From NCBI RefSeq assembly GCF_030409305.1, contig NZ_JAUFPQ010000004.1, positions 24,473 through 70,402 of the forward strand: a DNA stretch of 45,930 nucleotides. Reading direction: 5' to 3'. This DNA comes from Halomonas maura (GTDB lineage: Bacteria > Pseudomonadota > Gammaproteobacteria > Pseudomonadales > Halomonadaceae). Under the pieces are notes generated by a model. It did no database searches. It saw nothing but the letters and a program-made list of their open reading frames with translations, and had not been told where the DNA came from. A program made the translations under genes and the position numbers. Shown in pieces: positions 30,923-40,427 of the stretch (position 1 is its first letter; every line of letters begins with the position of its first letter).

Positions 30923-31762
30923 GAGCCATCCGAAGACGAGAATCGGCGCGATGGCCATGGTCGAGGCGGCGGAGAGCTTGGCCCAGAAGAGCCCTTCGGG
31001 GCTCGAGAAGGAGGCGATATAGGCGGTCAGCGGGGCCGCCTGGGAGGAGGTGAGGTTGAGGCTCCAGAAGGCCTCGTTCCAGCTCAGGATCACCGACAGC
31101 AGGCCGGTGGAGGCGATCCCCGGCAGGGTCAGCGGCAGCAGCAGGTAGAGCACCTCCTGCAGGGTGCCGGCGCCGTCCATGCGTCCCGCCTCGAGGATGT
31201 CCTTGGGCATGTCCTTGAAGAAGGTGTAGAGCATCCACACCACGATCGGCAGGTTCATCAGCGTATAGACGATGACCAGCCCGGTACGGGTATCCAGCAG
31301 CCCGACATCGCGGAACAGCAGGTAGATCGGCACCAGCACGCCGACCGGCGGCAGCATCTTGGTGGAGAGCATCCACAGCAGGGTGCCCTTGGTGCGCCTG
31401 GTGGGCAGGAAGGCCATGGCATAGGCCGCCGGGATCGCGATCAGCAGCGCCAGCAGCGTCGAGCCGAAGGCCACCACCACGCTGTTCAAGGCGAACTTGG
31501 CGTAGCCGGCGCGGTTCTGGACCGCGTCATAGCTCTCCAGGGTCGGCGAGAAGATCAGCGACGGCTCGGCGATGGCCTCGGCCTCGGTCTTGAAGCCGGT
31601 CAGCACCATCCAGAAGATCGGGAAGAAGATCAGCAGGGCCACGGACCAGCCCAGCATGCCCAGCCACAGGCGGCGGCTGTGCAGGATACCCAGCAGCGGC
31701 GCGCGTTGCGCCTGGGGGGCGGAGTGGCTGGTGGACAGCGGTTTGGTTCTTGCAGTCGTCAT
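30875..31762 (-). CDS. Polyol ABC transporter permease 2 (SmoG/MtlG, MalG type)
   Basis: A 295-residue inner-membrane permease with six membrane segments and the EAA coupling motif at EAGRMDGAGTLQEVLYLLLPLTLPG. The N-terminus MTTARTKPLSTSHS is cytoplasmic. The protein ends LVFGWLTQKQMVRGLTFGAVK, the expected conserved MalG-family C-terminus, so it is complete despite the repeat array that starts within its last 48 bp. It lies 16 bp after the permease 1 stop. It imports the polyol together with permease 1 and the ATPase. Confidence 0.93.
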   Translation of the reverse strand: MTTARTKPLSTSHSAPQAQRAPLLGILHSRRLWLGMLGWSVALLIFFPIFWMVLTGFKTEAEAIAEPSLIFSPTLESYDAVQNRAGYAKFALNSVVVAFGSTLLALLIAIPAAYAMAFLPTRRTKGTLLWMLSTKMLPPVGVLVPIYLLFRDVGLLDTRTGLVIVYTLMNLPIVVWMLYTFFKDMPKDILEAGRMDGAGTLQEVLYLLLPLTLPGIASTGLLSVILSWNEAFWSLNLTSSQAAPLTAYIASFSSPEGLFWAKLSAASTMAIAPILVFGWLTQKQMVRGLTFGAVK

Positions 31763-31778
31763 GAGAGGCGCTCCCGCG

Positions 31779-32669
31779 TCAGCTTTCCAGGTTCCTGGCC
31801 ACCATGCGGACCAGGAAGATGGCGACGATGTTGGCGAGGATGATCGCGATCACCCCGCCGGCGGAGGCCATGCCCACGTCGAAGTCGAGCAGGGCGCGAA
31901 TGTAGATCAGGTAGGCCAGGTTGGTGGTGGCGAGCCCCGGGCCACCGGAGGTGGTGACGAAGATCTCGGCGAAGATCGTCAGCAGGAAGATCATCTCGAT
32001 CATGATCACCACGCTGATCGCCCGCTTGAGGTGCGGCAGGGTGATGAAGAAGAAGATGGCGATCGGCCCGGCGCCGTCCATGCGGGCGGCCTCCACCTGG
32101 TCCTCGTCGAGCGACTGCAGGGCGGTCAGCAGGATCAGCAGCGCGAAGGGCAGCCACTGCCAGGCGACGATGATGATGATCGAGGTCAGCGGCAGCGACG
32201 AGAACCAGTCCACGGCCGGCAGCCCGAACAGCTCGGCGACCCAGGACAGCACGCCGTTGGCCGGGTGCATCATCATGTTCTTCCAGACCAGCGCGCTGAC
32301 CGTGGGCATGACGAAGAATGGCGAGATCGCCAGCACCCGGGCGATGCCCTGGCCCATGAACTCCTGCTGGAAGAGCACCGCCAGCAGGGTGCCCCCGACC
32401 ACGGTGATCGCCAGCACCCAGCCGACCATCAGCAGGGTGGTGCCCATGGCCGACCACAGGGCGGGGTCGGTGAACAGGTACTCGTAGTTCTCGAGCCCGG
32501 CGAAACCGGTCATGCCGGGCATCAGCAGGTTGTAGCGCTGGAAGGAGAACCACAGGGTCATGCCCAGCGGGATCAGCATCCAGAGCAACAGCAGGGAGAC
32601 GGCGGGCGCCTGGAGCGAGAGGGACCTAAGCCCCCCGACGGTACGCCCGGAAGTTCTGGTCTTGTTCAT
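31779..32669 (-). CDS. Polyol ABC transporter permease 1 (SmoF/MtlF, MalF type)
   Basis: A 296-residue inner-membrane permease with six membrane segments and the EAA loop EAARMDGAGPIAIFFFITLPHL. I placed the start at MNKTRTSGRTV (32669), 63 bp after the binding-protein stop; the ribosome site is weak and a longer in-frame start (32702) is possible. Good match to the sorbitol/mannitol permease family through residues such as FFVMPTVSALVWKNMMMHP and TTSGGPGLATTNLAYLIY. Confidence 0.92.
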   Translation of the reverse strand: MNKTRTSGRTVGGLRSLSLQAPAVSLLLLWMLIPLGMTLWFSFQRYNLLMPGMTGFAGLENYEYLFTDPALWSAMGTTLLMVGWVLAITVVGGTLLAVLFQQEFMGQGIARVLAISPFFVMPTVSALVWKNMMMHPANGVLSWVAELFGLPAVDWFSSLPLTSIIIIVAWQWLPFALLILLTALQSLDEDQVEAARMDGAGPIAIFFFITLPHLKRAISVVIMIEMIFLLTIFAEIFVTTSGGPGLATTNLAYLIYIRALLDFDVGMASAGGVIAIILANIVAIFLVRMVARNLES

Positions 32670-32732
32670 GTCGGTAACCGTGAAGGGTCGCGAAGGGGGC
32701 ACCGGCCGGGTCTCCCCGGCCGGCGGACAGGG

Positions 32733-34043
<1,311 letters not shown>

Positions 34044-34097
34044 GGTTGGCTCCTTTGGGGAAGTCTTGTGTTGTTGTCGACGCTTGATTCGGCTTTT

Positions 34098-34135
34098 TGA
34101 TCATTTAAATCAGAGCACGAACAAATGATCGATCA
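34098..34135. promoter_or_regulatory. GATCATTT...AAATGATC inverted repeat upstream of polyol operon
   Basis: TGATCATTT (34098-34106) and AAATGATCGATCA (34123-34135) form 8-bp perfect arms separated by 16 bp, about 55-90 bp upstream of the binding-protein start. The segment is AT-rich compared with its surroundings and lies where an operator for the neighbouring SorC-family regulator would be expected. Half-site spacing of about two helical turns suits a tetrameric SorC-type protein. Binding is inferred. Confidence 0.5.
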
Positions 34136-34172
34136 CGACCCCAAAAAAAGCAAAGCCACAGCGTTAGACTTT

Positions 34173-34200
34173 AGGCGCTAAGACTTTGGCCGCAGCGCCT
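34173..34200 (-). terminator. Hairpin after the SorC-family regulator gene
   Basis: AGGCGCT (34173-34179) pairs with AGCGCCT (34194-34200) over a 14-base loop, 18 bp past the regulator stop in the direction of transcription. A T7 run follows about 25 bp later (reading leftward), so it is a weak or partial terminator separating the regulator from the transport operon. Confidence 0.4.
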
Positions 34201-34217
34201 GTGCCGTCAAGACCGGA

Positions 34218-35186
34218 TCAGAGCTCCGCCTCGACGATGTAGCGCGCCGCGTGTTCGTCGGTGACCAGGCCCTTGAGCCAGCCGCCGCGCAACGCAGCGA
34301 GCAGCGCCGGTCCCTTGTCACGCCCGCCGCCCAGCGCCACAAGGGGGCGATCACGGAAGATGGTCAGCGGCAGACTGGTCACCCGCCGGGTGATGGAGCA
34401 GTCGATGACCTCGCCGTCCTGGCTCAGCGGCCAGCCGAGCAGTTCGCCCACCGCCTCGCGCTCCAGCAGCTCGTCGAGCTCGGCCTCGCTGATGAAGTGG
34501 TCCTGGAAGAGCGTCGCCTGGCGGTCGATGCGCCCCACCCCGATGAAGGCCACCTCGGCCTCGCGGGCGACCTCGGCCACCGACTGGTAGAGCCGCTGCC
34601 CGCACAGGGCCTCGCTCTCCTCCACCGAGCCCGCCACCACCGGGGCCGGCAGCAGGAAGCGCTCGCCGCCGGTCTTGTCGGCCAGCACCATGACGCCGTC
34701 GTAGCGGTTGGAGGAGCCATCCCGGGCGACGTTGCCGACCAGCGAGACGACGCGATGCTGCGGGCGGTCGATGCGGCTCAGCGCCTCGACCATGCCGCGC
34801 ACGGCACGGCCGGTACCCAGCGACAGGGTCAGCGGCTCGCTGCGGTCCAGGTACCAGGACAGTCGCTCGGCCGCGGCCACCGCCAGGTAGCGGGTACTGC
34901 CGTCGGGCGCGCCCTGGGGATCGGAGGGCACCACGTCGCAGAACTCCAGCCCGTACCGCTCGCCGATCGCCTCGGAGAGCGCCATGCAATTGGCGATGGG
35001 GTGGTCAATATGCACCTTGACCAGGCCCTCCTGGCGCGCCAGGGCCAGCAGGCGCTGCACGCCGGGACGCGACACCCCAAGTTGGCTGGCGATCTCGTCC
35101 TGGGTGTGACCGCCCACATAGGACAGCCAGGCGGCCCGGGCCGCCTGGTCCAGCTTTCTCTCGAACTTGTCCACGGGTCGCCCCAC
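34218..35186 (-). CDS. SorC/DeoR-type sugar-binding transcriptional regulator
   Basis: A 322-residue regulator: N-terminal helix-turn-helix (YVGGHTQDEIASQLGVSRPGVQRLLALAREQ-like) at residues ~20-50 and a C-terminal SorC effector domain of the phosphosugar-isomerase fold (LTLSLGTGRAVRGMVEAL, SLVGNVARDGSSNRYD, GVGRIDRQATLF, ALGGGRDKGPALLAALRGGWLKGLVTDE). It lies directly upstream of the polyol operon on the same strand, the position of SmoC in Rhodobacter. It probably represses or activates that operon in response to a polyol or phosphorylated sugar. A hairpin separates it from putA upstream. Confidence 0.9.
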   Translation of the reverse strand: MGRPVDKFERKLDQAARAAWLSYVGGHTQDEIASQLGVSRPGVQRLLALARQEGLVKVHIDHPIANCMALSEAIGERYGLEFCDVVPSDPQGAPDGSTRYLAVAAAERLSWYLDRSEPLTLSLGTGRAVRGMVEALSRIDRPQHRVVSLVGNVARDGSSNRYDGVMVLADKTGGERFLLPAPVVAGSVEESEALCGQRLYQSVAEVAREAEVAFIGVGRIDRQATLFQDHFISEAELDELLEREAVGELLGWPLSQDGEVIDCSITRRVTSLPLTIFRDRPLVALGGGRDKGPALLAALRGGWLKGLVTDEHAARYIVEAEL

Positions 35187-35238
35187 TCCGGTTGGCCAGT
35201 CACCGGCCGATCATCGCAAGGCGCACGCCAATGCACAA

Positions 35239-35276
35239 ATGGCGGCGCCGACGCGATCCGGCGTCGGCGCCGCCAT
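35239..35276 (-). terminator. Hairpin terminator after putA
   Basis: A 16-bp perfect stem (ATGGCGGCGCCGACGC and complement) with a six-base loop lies 14 bp after the putA stop, insulating putA from the SorC-family gene on the same strand. Confidence 0.7.
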
Positions 35277-35289
35277 CGGGCCCCCGCGC

Positions 35290-38200
35290 CTATTCGGCCG
35301 TCGCCAGCAGGCTGGCGTTGCCCCCCGCGGCGGTGGTGTCGATGCACAGGTGGCGCTCCACCACGTAGCGCGCCGGCGCGATGGCCTGGGTCTCCAGCGA
35401 CACGATGGGCCCGTCGCGCTCGGCGAGCGCGAGACGCAGCTCGCGGGTCCAGTCGCCGGCAGCGGCACCGGCGGCGGCCACGGCCGCGATGCCCTTCAGG
35501 GCGGTGAGCGCCTCGGCCGCGACGGTGCCGTCGAAGGCGGCGACCGGCGCCCCGGCCTCGCTCAACGAGCGCACGTCCCCGTCCGCACCGGGAGCGACGA
35601 TCAGCGCCGCACAGCCCGCGCCGAGCGCCTGCGCGGCCTGGGCGATCGCGATATCGAGGGTCGGCCCCAGGCACAGCACCGGGCCCTTCGGATACAGCGA
35701 CAGCCGGTTGCTTTCCCCCGTCGGCCCCGGCAGCGTCTGCGGCGTCATGTCCAGGGCCGCGGTCTCGGCGAGCGCCTTGCGGATCACCCCGCGCTTGCCG
35801 GAGAGCGCCTTGCGCAGCACCTCGACCCGATCGGGCCGCGCCGCCCAGTTGCGCGGATCCAGCCGGTCGAGCGCTGCCTGGAGGTCGGCGAGAGGCACGA
35901 CCTCGCCCCGGGGCGCCTCGAGGTGCTCGACGGCGGCGGTGCGGCGGAAGCGGTTGACGTAGAGTGGGCCGCCGGCCTTCGGCCCGGTGCCCGACAGGCC
36001 CTCGCCGCCGAAGGGCTGGGAGCCGACGATGGCGCCGATCTGGTTGCGGTTGACGTAGATGTTGCCGACATGGATACGCTCGACGATCTGCTGCACGCGG
36101 TCGTCGATGCGGGTGTGCAGGCCGAAGGTCAGCCCGTAGCCCTTGGCGTTGATCTCGTCGACCACGCCGTCGATGTCGCGCGCCTTGAAGGTGGCCACGT
36201 GCAGCACCGGACCGAAGATCTCGCGCTCGAGATCGTCGATGCCCCCCACCTCGACCACGGCCGGGGTGACGAAGGTGCCGGCGTCCGGGGCGGGCAACGT
36301 CTTGAGCACCTTGCCGGCCTTGTCCTGGGCCGCCACATAGGCGCCGATATCGGCCTGGGCCTCGGCGTCGATCACCGGCGAGACGTCGGTATCGGTGTTC
36401 CAGGGATCGCCGATGCTGAGCGCATCCATGGCGCCGTCGAGCATCGTCAGCAGCCGCTCGCGCGCCTCTTCCTGGACATACAGCATGCGCAGCGCCGAGC
36501 AGCGCTGGCCGGCCGACTGGAAGGACGAGATCAGGATGTCGCGCACCGCCTGCTCGGTCAGCGCCGTCGAGTCCACGATCATGGCATTCAGCCCGCCGGT
36601 CTCGGCGATCAGCACCGCCTCCGGCCCCGCATTCTGCGCCAGCGCCTTGTGGATGATCTGCGCCACTTCGGTCGAGCCGGTGAAGCAGACGCCGGCGATC
36701 CGCGGATCGCCGGTCAGCGGCCCGCCCACCGTGGGGCCGTCGCCGGGCAGCAACTGCAGCGCCGCCTCGGGCAGGCCGGCCTCGCGCATCAGCTCGACGG
36801 CCCGGGCGGCGATCAGCGGCGTCTGCTCGGCGGGCTTGGCGAGCACCGCGTTGCCGGCCGCCAGCGCCGCCGCGATCTGGCCGGTGAAGATGGCCAGCGG
36901 AAAGTTCCACGGGCTGATGCAGACGAAGATGCCGCGGGCGTTGCCCGGCGCTTCCGCCTCCAGCCGCTCGCCCTCGCAGGCGTAGAAGCGCAGGAAGTCC
37001 ACCGCCTCGCGCACCTCGGCGATGCCATCGAGGATCATCTTGCCGGCCTCGCGGGTGGCGATCACCGTCAGCTCGGCCATGTGCTCCTCGTAGAGGTCGG
37101 CGACCCGACGCAGCACCTCGGCCCGCTCGGCCACCGGGCGCGCCGACCAGTCCTTGAAGCCGTCCTCGGCGGCGTCGAGGGCGGCCGCCACCTCGTCCGG
37201 CGTCGCCTCATGCACCTGGCCGACCACCCGCGAACCGTCGGCGGGTGACAGCGCATCGCGCGCCGGGCCCTGCGGTGCCGGACTGCCGGCCAGCATCGGC
37301 GCGGCCATCCAGGTGGTGTCGGCGAAGGCCTCGCGCGCCGCCAGCAGCGGCAGGATCGAGGCGGGTTCGTTGATCCGGTAGCCGCGGGAGTTCTTGCGTT
37401 CGGGGGCGAAGAGCTCGCCGGGCCGGCGAATCGACGGGCTGGCGATGGCATCGCCCAGGCGCTGCATCTCGGCCACCGGGTCCTTCGAGACCTCGCTGGG
37501 GGGGATCGACTCGTCGACCACCTGGTTGACGAACGAGGAGTTGGCGCCGTTCTCCAGCAGGCGGCGCACCAGGTAGGCCAGCAGGTCACGGTGCGCGCCG
37601 ACCGGGGCGTAGATCCGGCAATGGGTCCCCTCCGACTCCTTCACGATGTGGTGCAGCGACTCGCCCATGCCGTGCAGGCGCTGGAACTCGTAGCTGTCCT
37701 TGTCGTCGCCGGCCATGGCGACGATGGCGGCGCAGGTATGGGCGTTGTGGGTGGCGAACTGTGGATAGATGCGGTCGCGCCGGTCGAGCAGCAGCTGCGC
37801 GCAGGCCATGTAGCTGACGTCGGTGTTGACCTTGCGGGTGAACACCGGGAAGGTCTCGACGCCCATCTCCTGGGCCAGCTTGATCTCGGTGTCCCAGTAG
37901 GCGCCCTTCACCAGTCGCACCATGATCTTGCGGTCGAGCCGCTCGGCCAGCTCGTAGAGCGCCTCGATCACCGGGGCGGCGCGACGCCCATAGGCCTGCA
38001 CCACGACCCCGAAGCCATCCCAGCCGGCGAGGGCGGGGTCGGCCAGCAGCGCCTCGATCACGTCGAGCGACAGATCCAGCCGGTCCTGCTCCTCGGCGTC
38101 GATGTTGAAGCCGATATTGGCCTTGGCCGCCTGCTTGACCAGCTCCAGCGCGCGGGGCACGAGGTCGGCCATCACCGTCTCGCGGTGGGTGGTCTCATAG

Positions 38201-38961
38201 CGCGGATGCAGCGCCGAGAGCTTCACCGAGATCCCGGGGCTGCCGCGCACGTCGCCCTTGGCCTGCCTGGCGATGGCGGCGATCGCCTTGGCGTAGGCCT
38301 CGTAATAGCGCAGCGCATCGTCGTCGGTCCGCGCCGCCTCGCCCAGCATGTCGTAGGAATAGGTGTAGCCCTGCTTCTCGAGGGCGCGGGCATTCTTCAT
38401 GCCCTCCTCGATGGTCTGGCCGAGCACGAACTGGCGGCCGAGGATCCTCATCGACTGGCCGACCGCGGTGCGCACCACCGGTTCGCCCATTCGCCGCACC
38501 AGGCCGCGCAGCGCCCGCACCGGCCCCTTGGGGTCCTCTTCCAGCACCTTGCCGGTGAGCATCAGCGCCCAGGTCGAGGCGTTGACCATCGACGACGAGG
38601 ACTTGCCCAGATGCGCGCCCCAGTCGGACGGCTCGATCTTGTCGTGGATCAGATCGTCGATGGTTTCCGCGTCGGGCACGCGCAGCAGCGCCTCGGCCAG
38701 GCACATCAGGCCGACGCCCTCGGCGGTCGAGAGCCCGTATTCGGCCAGGAACGCCTCCATCATCGACGGCGACGTTTCCTTGCGCACCCGTGCCACATAG
38801 TGGGCGCCGGCCTCGGCGACCTTGCGGCGGTCATCCTCCGACAGCTTGATCTGGTCGACGAGCCCATGCAGCACCGCTGCCTCGTCGGCCGCGTAGTTGG
38901 CGCGGATGCGTGCCCGCGACTCGCTCACGTCGCCTTGCGGCTGAAGGTTGGCTTCGTTCAT
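35290..38961 (-). CDS. putA: Bifunctional proline dehydrogenase / L-glutamate gamma-semialdehyde dehydrogenase PutA
   Basis: This 1223-residue two-enzyme protein oxidises L-proline to P5C (FAD) and then to L-glutamate (NAD+). The proline dehydrogenase barrel spans about residues 130-460 (SVKLSALHPRYE, IDAEEQDRLDLSLDVIEALL, MVRLVKGAYWDTEIK, FATHNAHT). The aldehyde dehydrogenase part runs about 540-1000 (CISPWNFPLAIFTGQIAAAL, ETGGLNAM, catalytic cysteine in SAGQRCSALR near 820). A C-terminal domain ends IDTTAAGGNASLL, conserved in long PutAs. The N-terminal ribbon-helix-helix DNA-binding domain of E. coli PutA is absent, so it should not repress its own gene. The start MNEANLQPQ has GGGGGAT upstream. 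Proline is both nutrient and osmolyte in halophiles. Confidence 0.96.
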   Translation of the reverse strand: MNEANLQPQGDVSESRARIRANYAADEAAVLHGLVDQIKLSEDDRRKVAEAGAHYVARVRKETSPSMMEAFLAEYGLSTAEGVGLMCLAEALLRVPDAETIDDLIHDKIEPSDWGAHLGKSSSSMVNASTWALMLTGKVLEEDPKGPVRALRGLVRRMGEPVVRTAVGQSMRILGRQFVLGQTIEEGMKNARALEKQGYTYSYDMLGEAARTDDDALRYYEAYAKAIAAIARQAKGDVRGSPGISVKLSALHPRYETTHRETVMADLVPRALELVKQAAKANIGFNIDAEEQDRLDLSLDVIEALLADPALAGWDGFGVVVQAYGRRAAPVIEALYELAERLDRKIMVRLVKGAYWDTEIKLAQEMGVETFPVFTRKVNTDVSYMACAQLLLDRRDRIYPQFATHNAHTCAAIVAMAGDDKDSYEFQRLHGMGESLHHIVKESEGTHCRIYAPVGAHRDLLAYLVRRLLENGANSSFVNQVVDESIPPSEVSKDPVAEMQRLGDAIASPSIRRPGELFAPERKNSRGYRINEPASILPLLAAREAFADTTWMAAPMLAGSPAPQGPARDALSPADGSRVVGQVHEATPDEVAAALDAAEDGFKDWSARPVAERAEVLRRVADLYEEHMAELTVIATREAGKMILDGIAEVREAVDFLRFYACEGERLEAEAPGNARGIFVCISPWNFPLAIFTGQIAAALAAGNAVLAKPAEQTPLIAARAVELMREAGLPEAALQLLPGDGPTVGGPLTGDPRIAGVCFTGSTEVAQIIHKALAQNAGPEAVLIAETGGLNAMIVDSTALTEQAVRDILISSFQSAGQRCSALRMLYVQEEARERLLTMLDGAMDALSIGDPWNTDTDVSPVIDAEAQADIGAYVAAQDKAGKVLKTLPAPDAGTFVTPAVVEVGGIDDLEREIFGPVLHVATFKARDIDGVVDEINAKGYGLTFGLHTRIDDRVQQIVERIHVGNIYVNRNQIGAIVGSQPFGGEGLSGTGPKAGGPLYVNRFRRTAAVEHLEAPRGEVVPLADLQAALDRLDPRNWAARPDRVEVLRKALSGKRGVIRKALAETAALDMTPQTLPGPTGESNRLSLYPKGPVLCLGPTLDIAIAQAAQALGAGCAALIVAPGADGDVRSLSEAGAPVAAFDGTVAAEALTALKGIAAVAAAGAAAGDWTRELRLALAERDGPIVSLETQAIAPARYVVERHLCIDTTAAGGNASLLATAE

Positions 38962-39125
38962 GCAGGATCCCCCTAGCGACGCGCATCGCCTCGTCGATGT
39001 GATCTCGGATGCCGTCGTCGTTGTCGAAAGTCATTCATCTAGCGTAGGCGCCCAGGCCGGGGTTGCCCCCACCCACTTCGCTCACGCGATAAACGGTGGC
39101 CCCCGGGGACCTGGCGGCAGCGGCG

Positions 39126-40427
39126 CTAGGCCGGGCAGCGGCCGGTCTGCTCACGCCGTCCCCGATGCCCCGAAAAGCGGGTCACGCGGTAGGGGGCGAG
39201 GTCCAGGGCCGGGGCTTGCCCCGCCAGTCGCGCGGCCAGAAGCTCCGCGGTGATCGCCGCCTGGGTGAGTCCCAGGTGCTGGTGGCCGAAGGCGAAGTGC
39301 ACCGCCGGGTAGTCCGGATGGGTATCGATCACCGGCAGCGAATCGGGCAGCGTCGGGCGGAAGCCCATCCACTCCTCGGCGCCATCATCGAGGCCGGCGG
39401 GGTCGCGCAGCAGCGCCTCGGCATGATGGCGCAGGGAGGCGTAGCGGCGCTTGACCGGCGCCAGCGACAGGCCACCGAGCTCGGTGAAGCCGACCACCCG
39501 CAGGCCACAACTCATCGGCGTCATCACGAAGCGCCGCTCCGCCGAGCCCACCGGGTGTCGCAGTGCCTGCCCCCGCTGGGGCAGCGTGAGGTGATAGCCG
39601 CGCTCGGTCTCCAGCGGGATCGACAGGCCGAGTCCGGCCGCCAATTGGTGGCTCCAGGCCCCCGCGGCGATCACTGCCTGGTCCGCCTCCCACTCCCCCG
39701 CGTCGGTGTGAAGGCACACGCCTTCGCCACGGGGCTCGAGGCGCTCCACCTTCGTCTGACGGATCACCCCGCCGCGGGCCTCGAAGGCCGCGGCCAGGCG
39801 CCGCACCAGGGCATAGGGGTCGCGCACCTGGTGGGCGCCGGGGAAGTAGAGTCCGTGGCTCAGTTCGCCCGTCAGCCCCGGTTCGCGCTTGCGCAGCGCC
39901 GCCGCCTCGAGCCATTCCACCTCGATGCCCCAGCGCCGCAGGTGGGCCATCTGCGCCTTGGCCGCGGCCCGGCCTCGGTCGGACTCCCAGACCAGCAGGT
40001 AGCCCGAGGGCAGCAGTTCCTCCCCGGCGCCGATATCGGCCAGGCAGCGCCGCCAGGCGGCCACCGCGGCCCCGTTCAGGGCTGCCAGTGCCTGGCGCCC
40101 TTTCGCTACCCGGGAGGGACGGGCGGCGGCGACGAAGCGCACCAGCCAGGGCGCCAGCTGCGGCAGGTAGCGAAGGGGCAGGGCCAGGGCCCCGTGGGGG
40201 TCGAGCCAAAGCCGTGGCGCCTTGCGCAGGGTGGCCGGCGTCGACAAGGGATCGATCAGCTCGGTGGCCAGGAAGCCGGCGTTGCCGTAGGAGGCGCCCT
40301 CCCCTGGCCTCTTGGGGTCCAGCACGCTGACCGCATGCCCCTGGCGCTGCAGGGCCAGCGCGGTGGTCATGCCCACCACGCCGGCGCCGACCACCGCGAT
40401 CCGGCGGGGGTAAGCGGCCTGGCTCAT
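39126..40427 (-). CDS. FAD-dependent D-amino acid dehydrogenase-like oxidoreductase (DadA type)
   Basis: A 433-residue FAD enzyme of the DAO family. The dinucleotide site IAVVGAGVVGMTTALALQRQGHAVSVLD is at the N-terminus, with DadA-like GASYGNAGFLA, the FAD-binding VIAAGAWSH, GFTELGG and the C-terminal HFAFGHQHLGLTQA. Relatives oxidise D-amino acids, D-proline or cis-4-hydroxy-D-proline to imino acids and pass electrons to the respiratory chain. GGAGG lies upstream, and the ATG overlaps the NhaC-type gene stop (ATGA). An open frame extends far upstream, but that part is antisense-frame noise over the transporter gene. Substrate uncertain; context suggests a D-imino acid. Confidence 0.88.
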   Translation of the reverse strand: MSQAAYPRRIAVVGAGVVGMTTALALQRQGHAVSVLDPKRPGEGASYGNAGFLATELIDPLSTPATLRKAPRLWLDPHGALALPLRYLPQLAPWLVRFVAAARPSRVAKGRQALAALNGAAVAAWRRCLADIGAGEELLPSGYLLVWESDRGRAAAKAQMAHLRRWGIEVEWLEAAALRKREPGLTGELSHGLYFPGAHQVRDPYALVRRLAAAFEARGGVIRQTKVERLEPRGEGVCLHTDAGEWEADQAVIAAGAWSHQLAAGLGLSIPLETERGYHLTLPQRGQALRHPVGSAERRFVMTPMSCGLRVVGFTELGGLSLAPVKRRYASLRHHAEALLRDPAGLDDGAEEWMGFRPTLPDSLPVIDTHPDYPAVHFAFGHQHLGLTQAAITAELLAARLAGQAPALDLAPYRVTRFSGHRGRREQTGRCPA

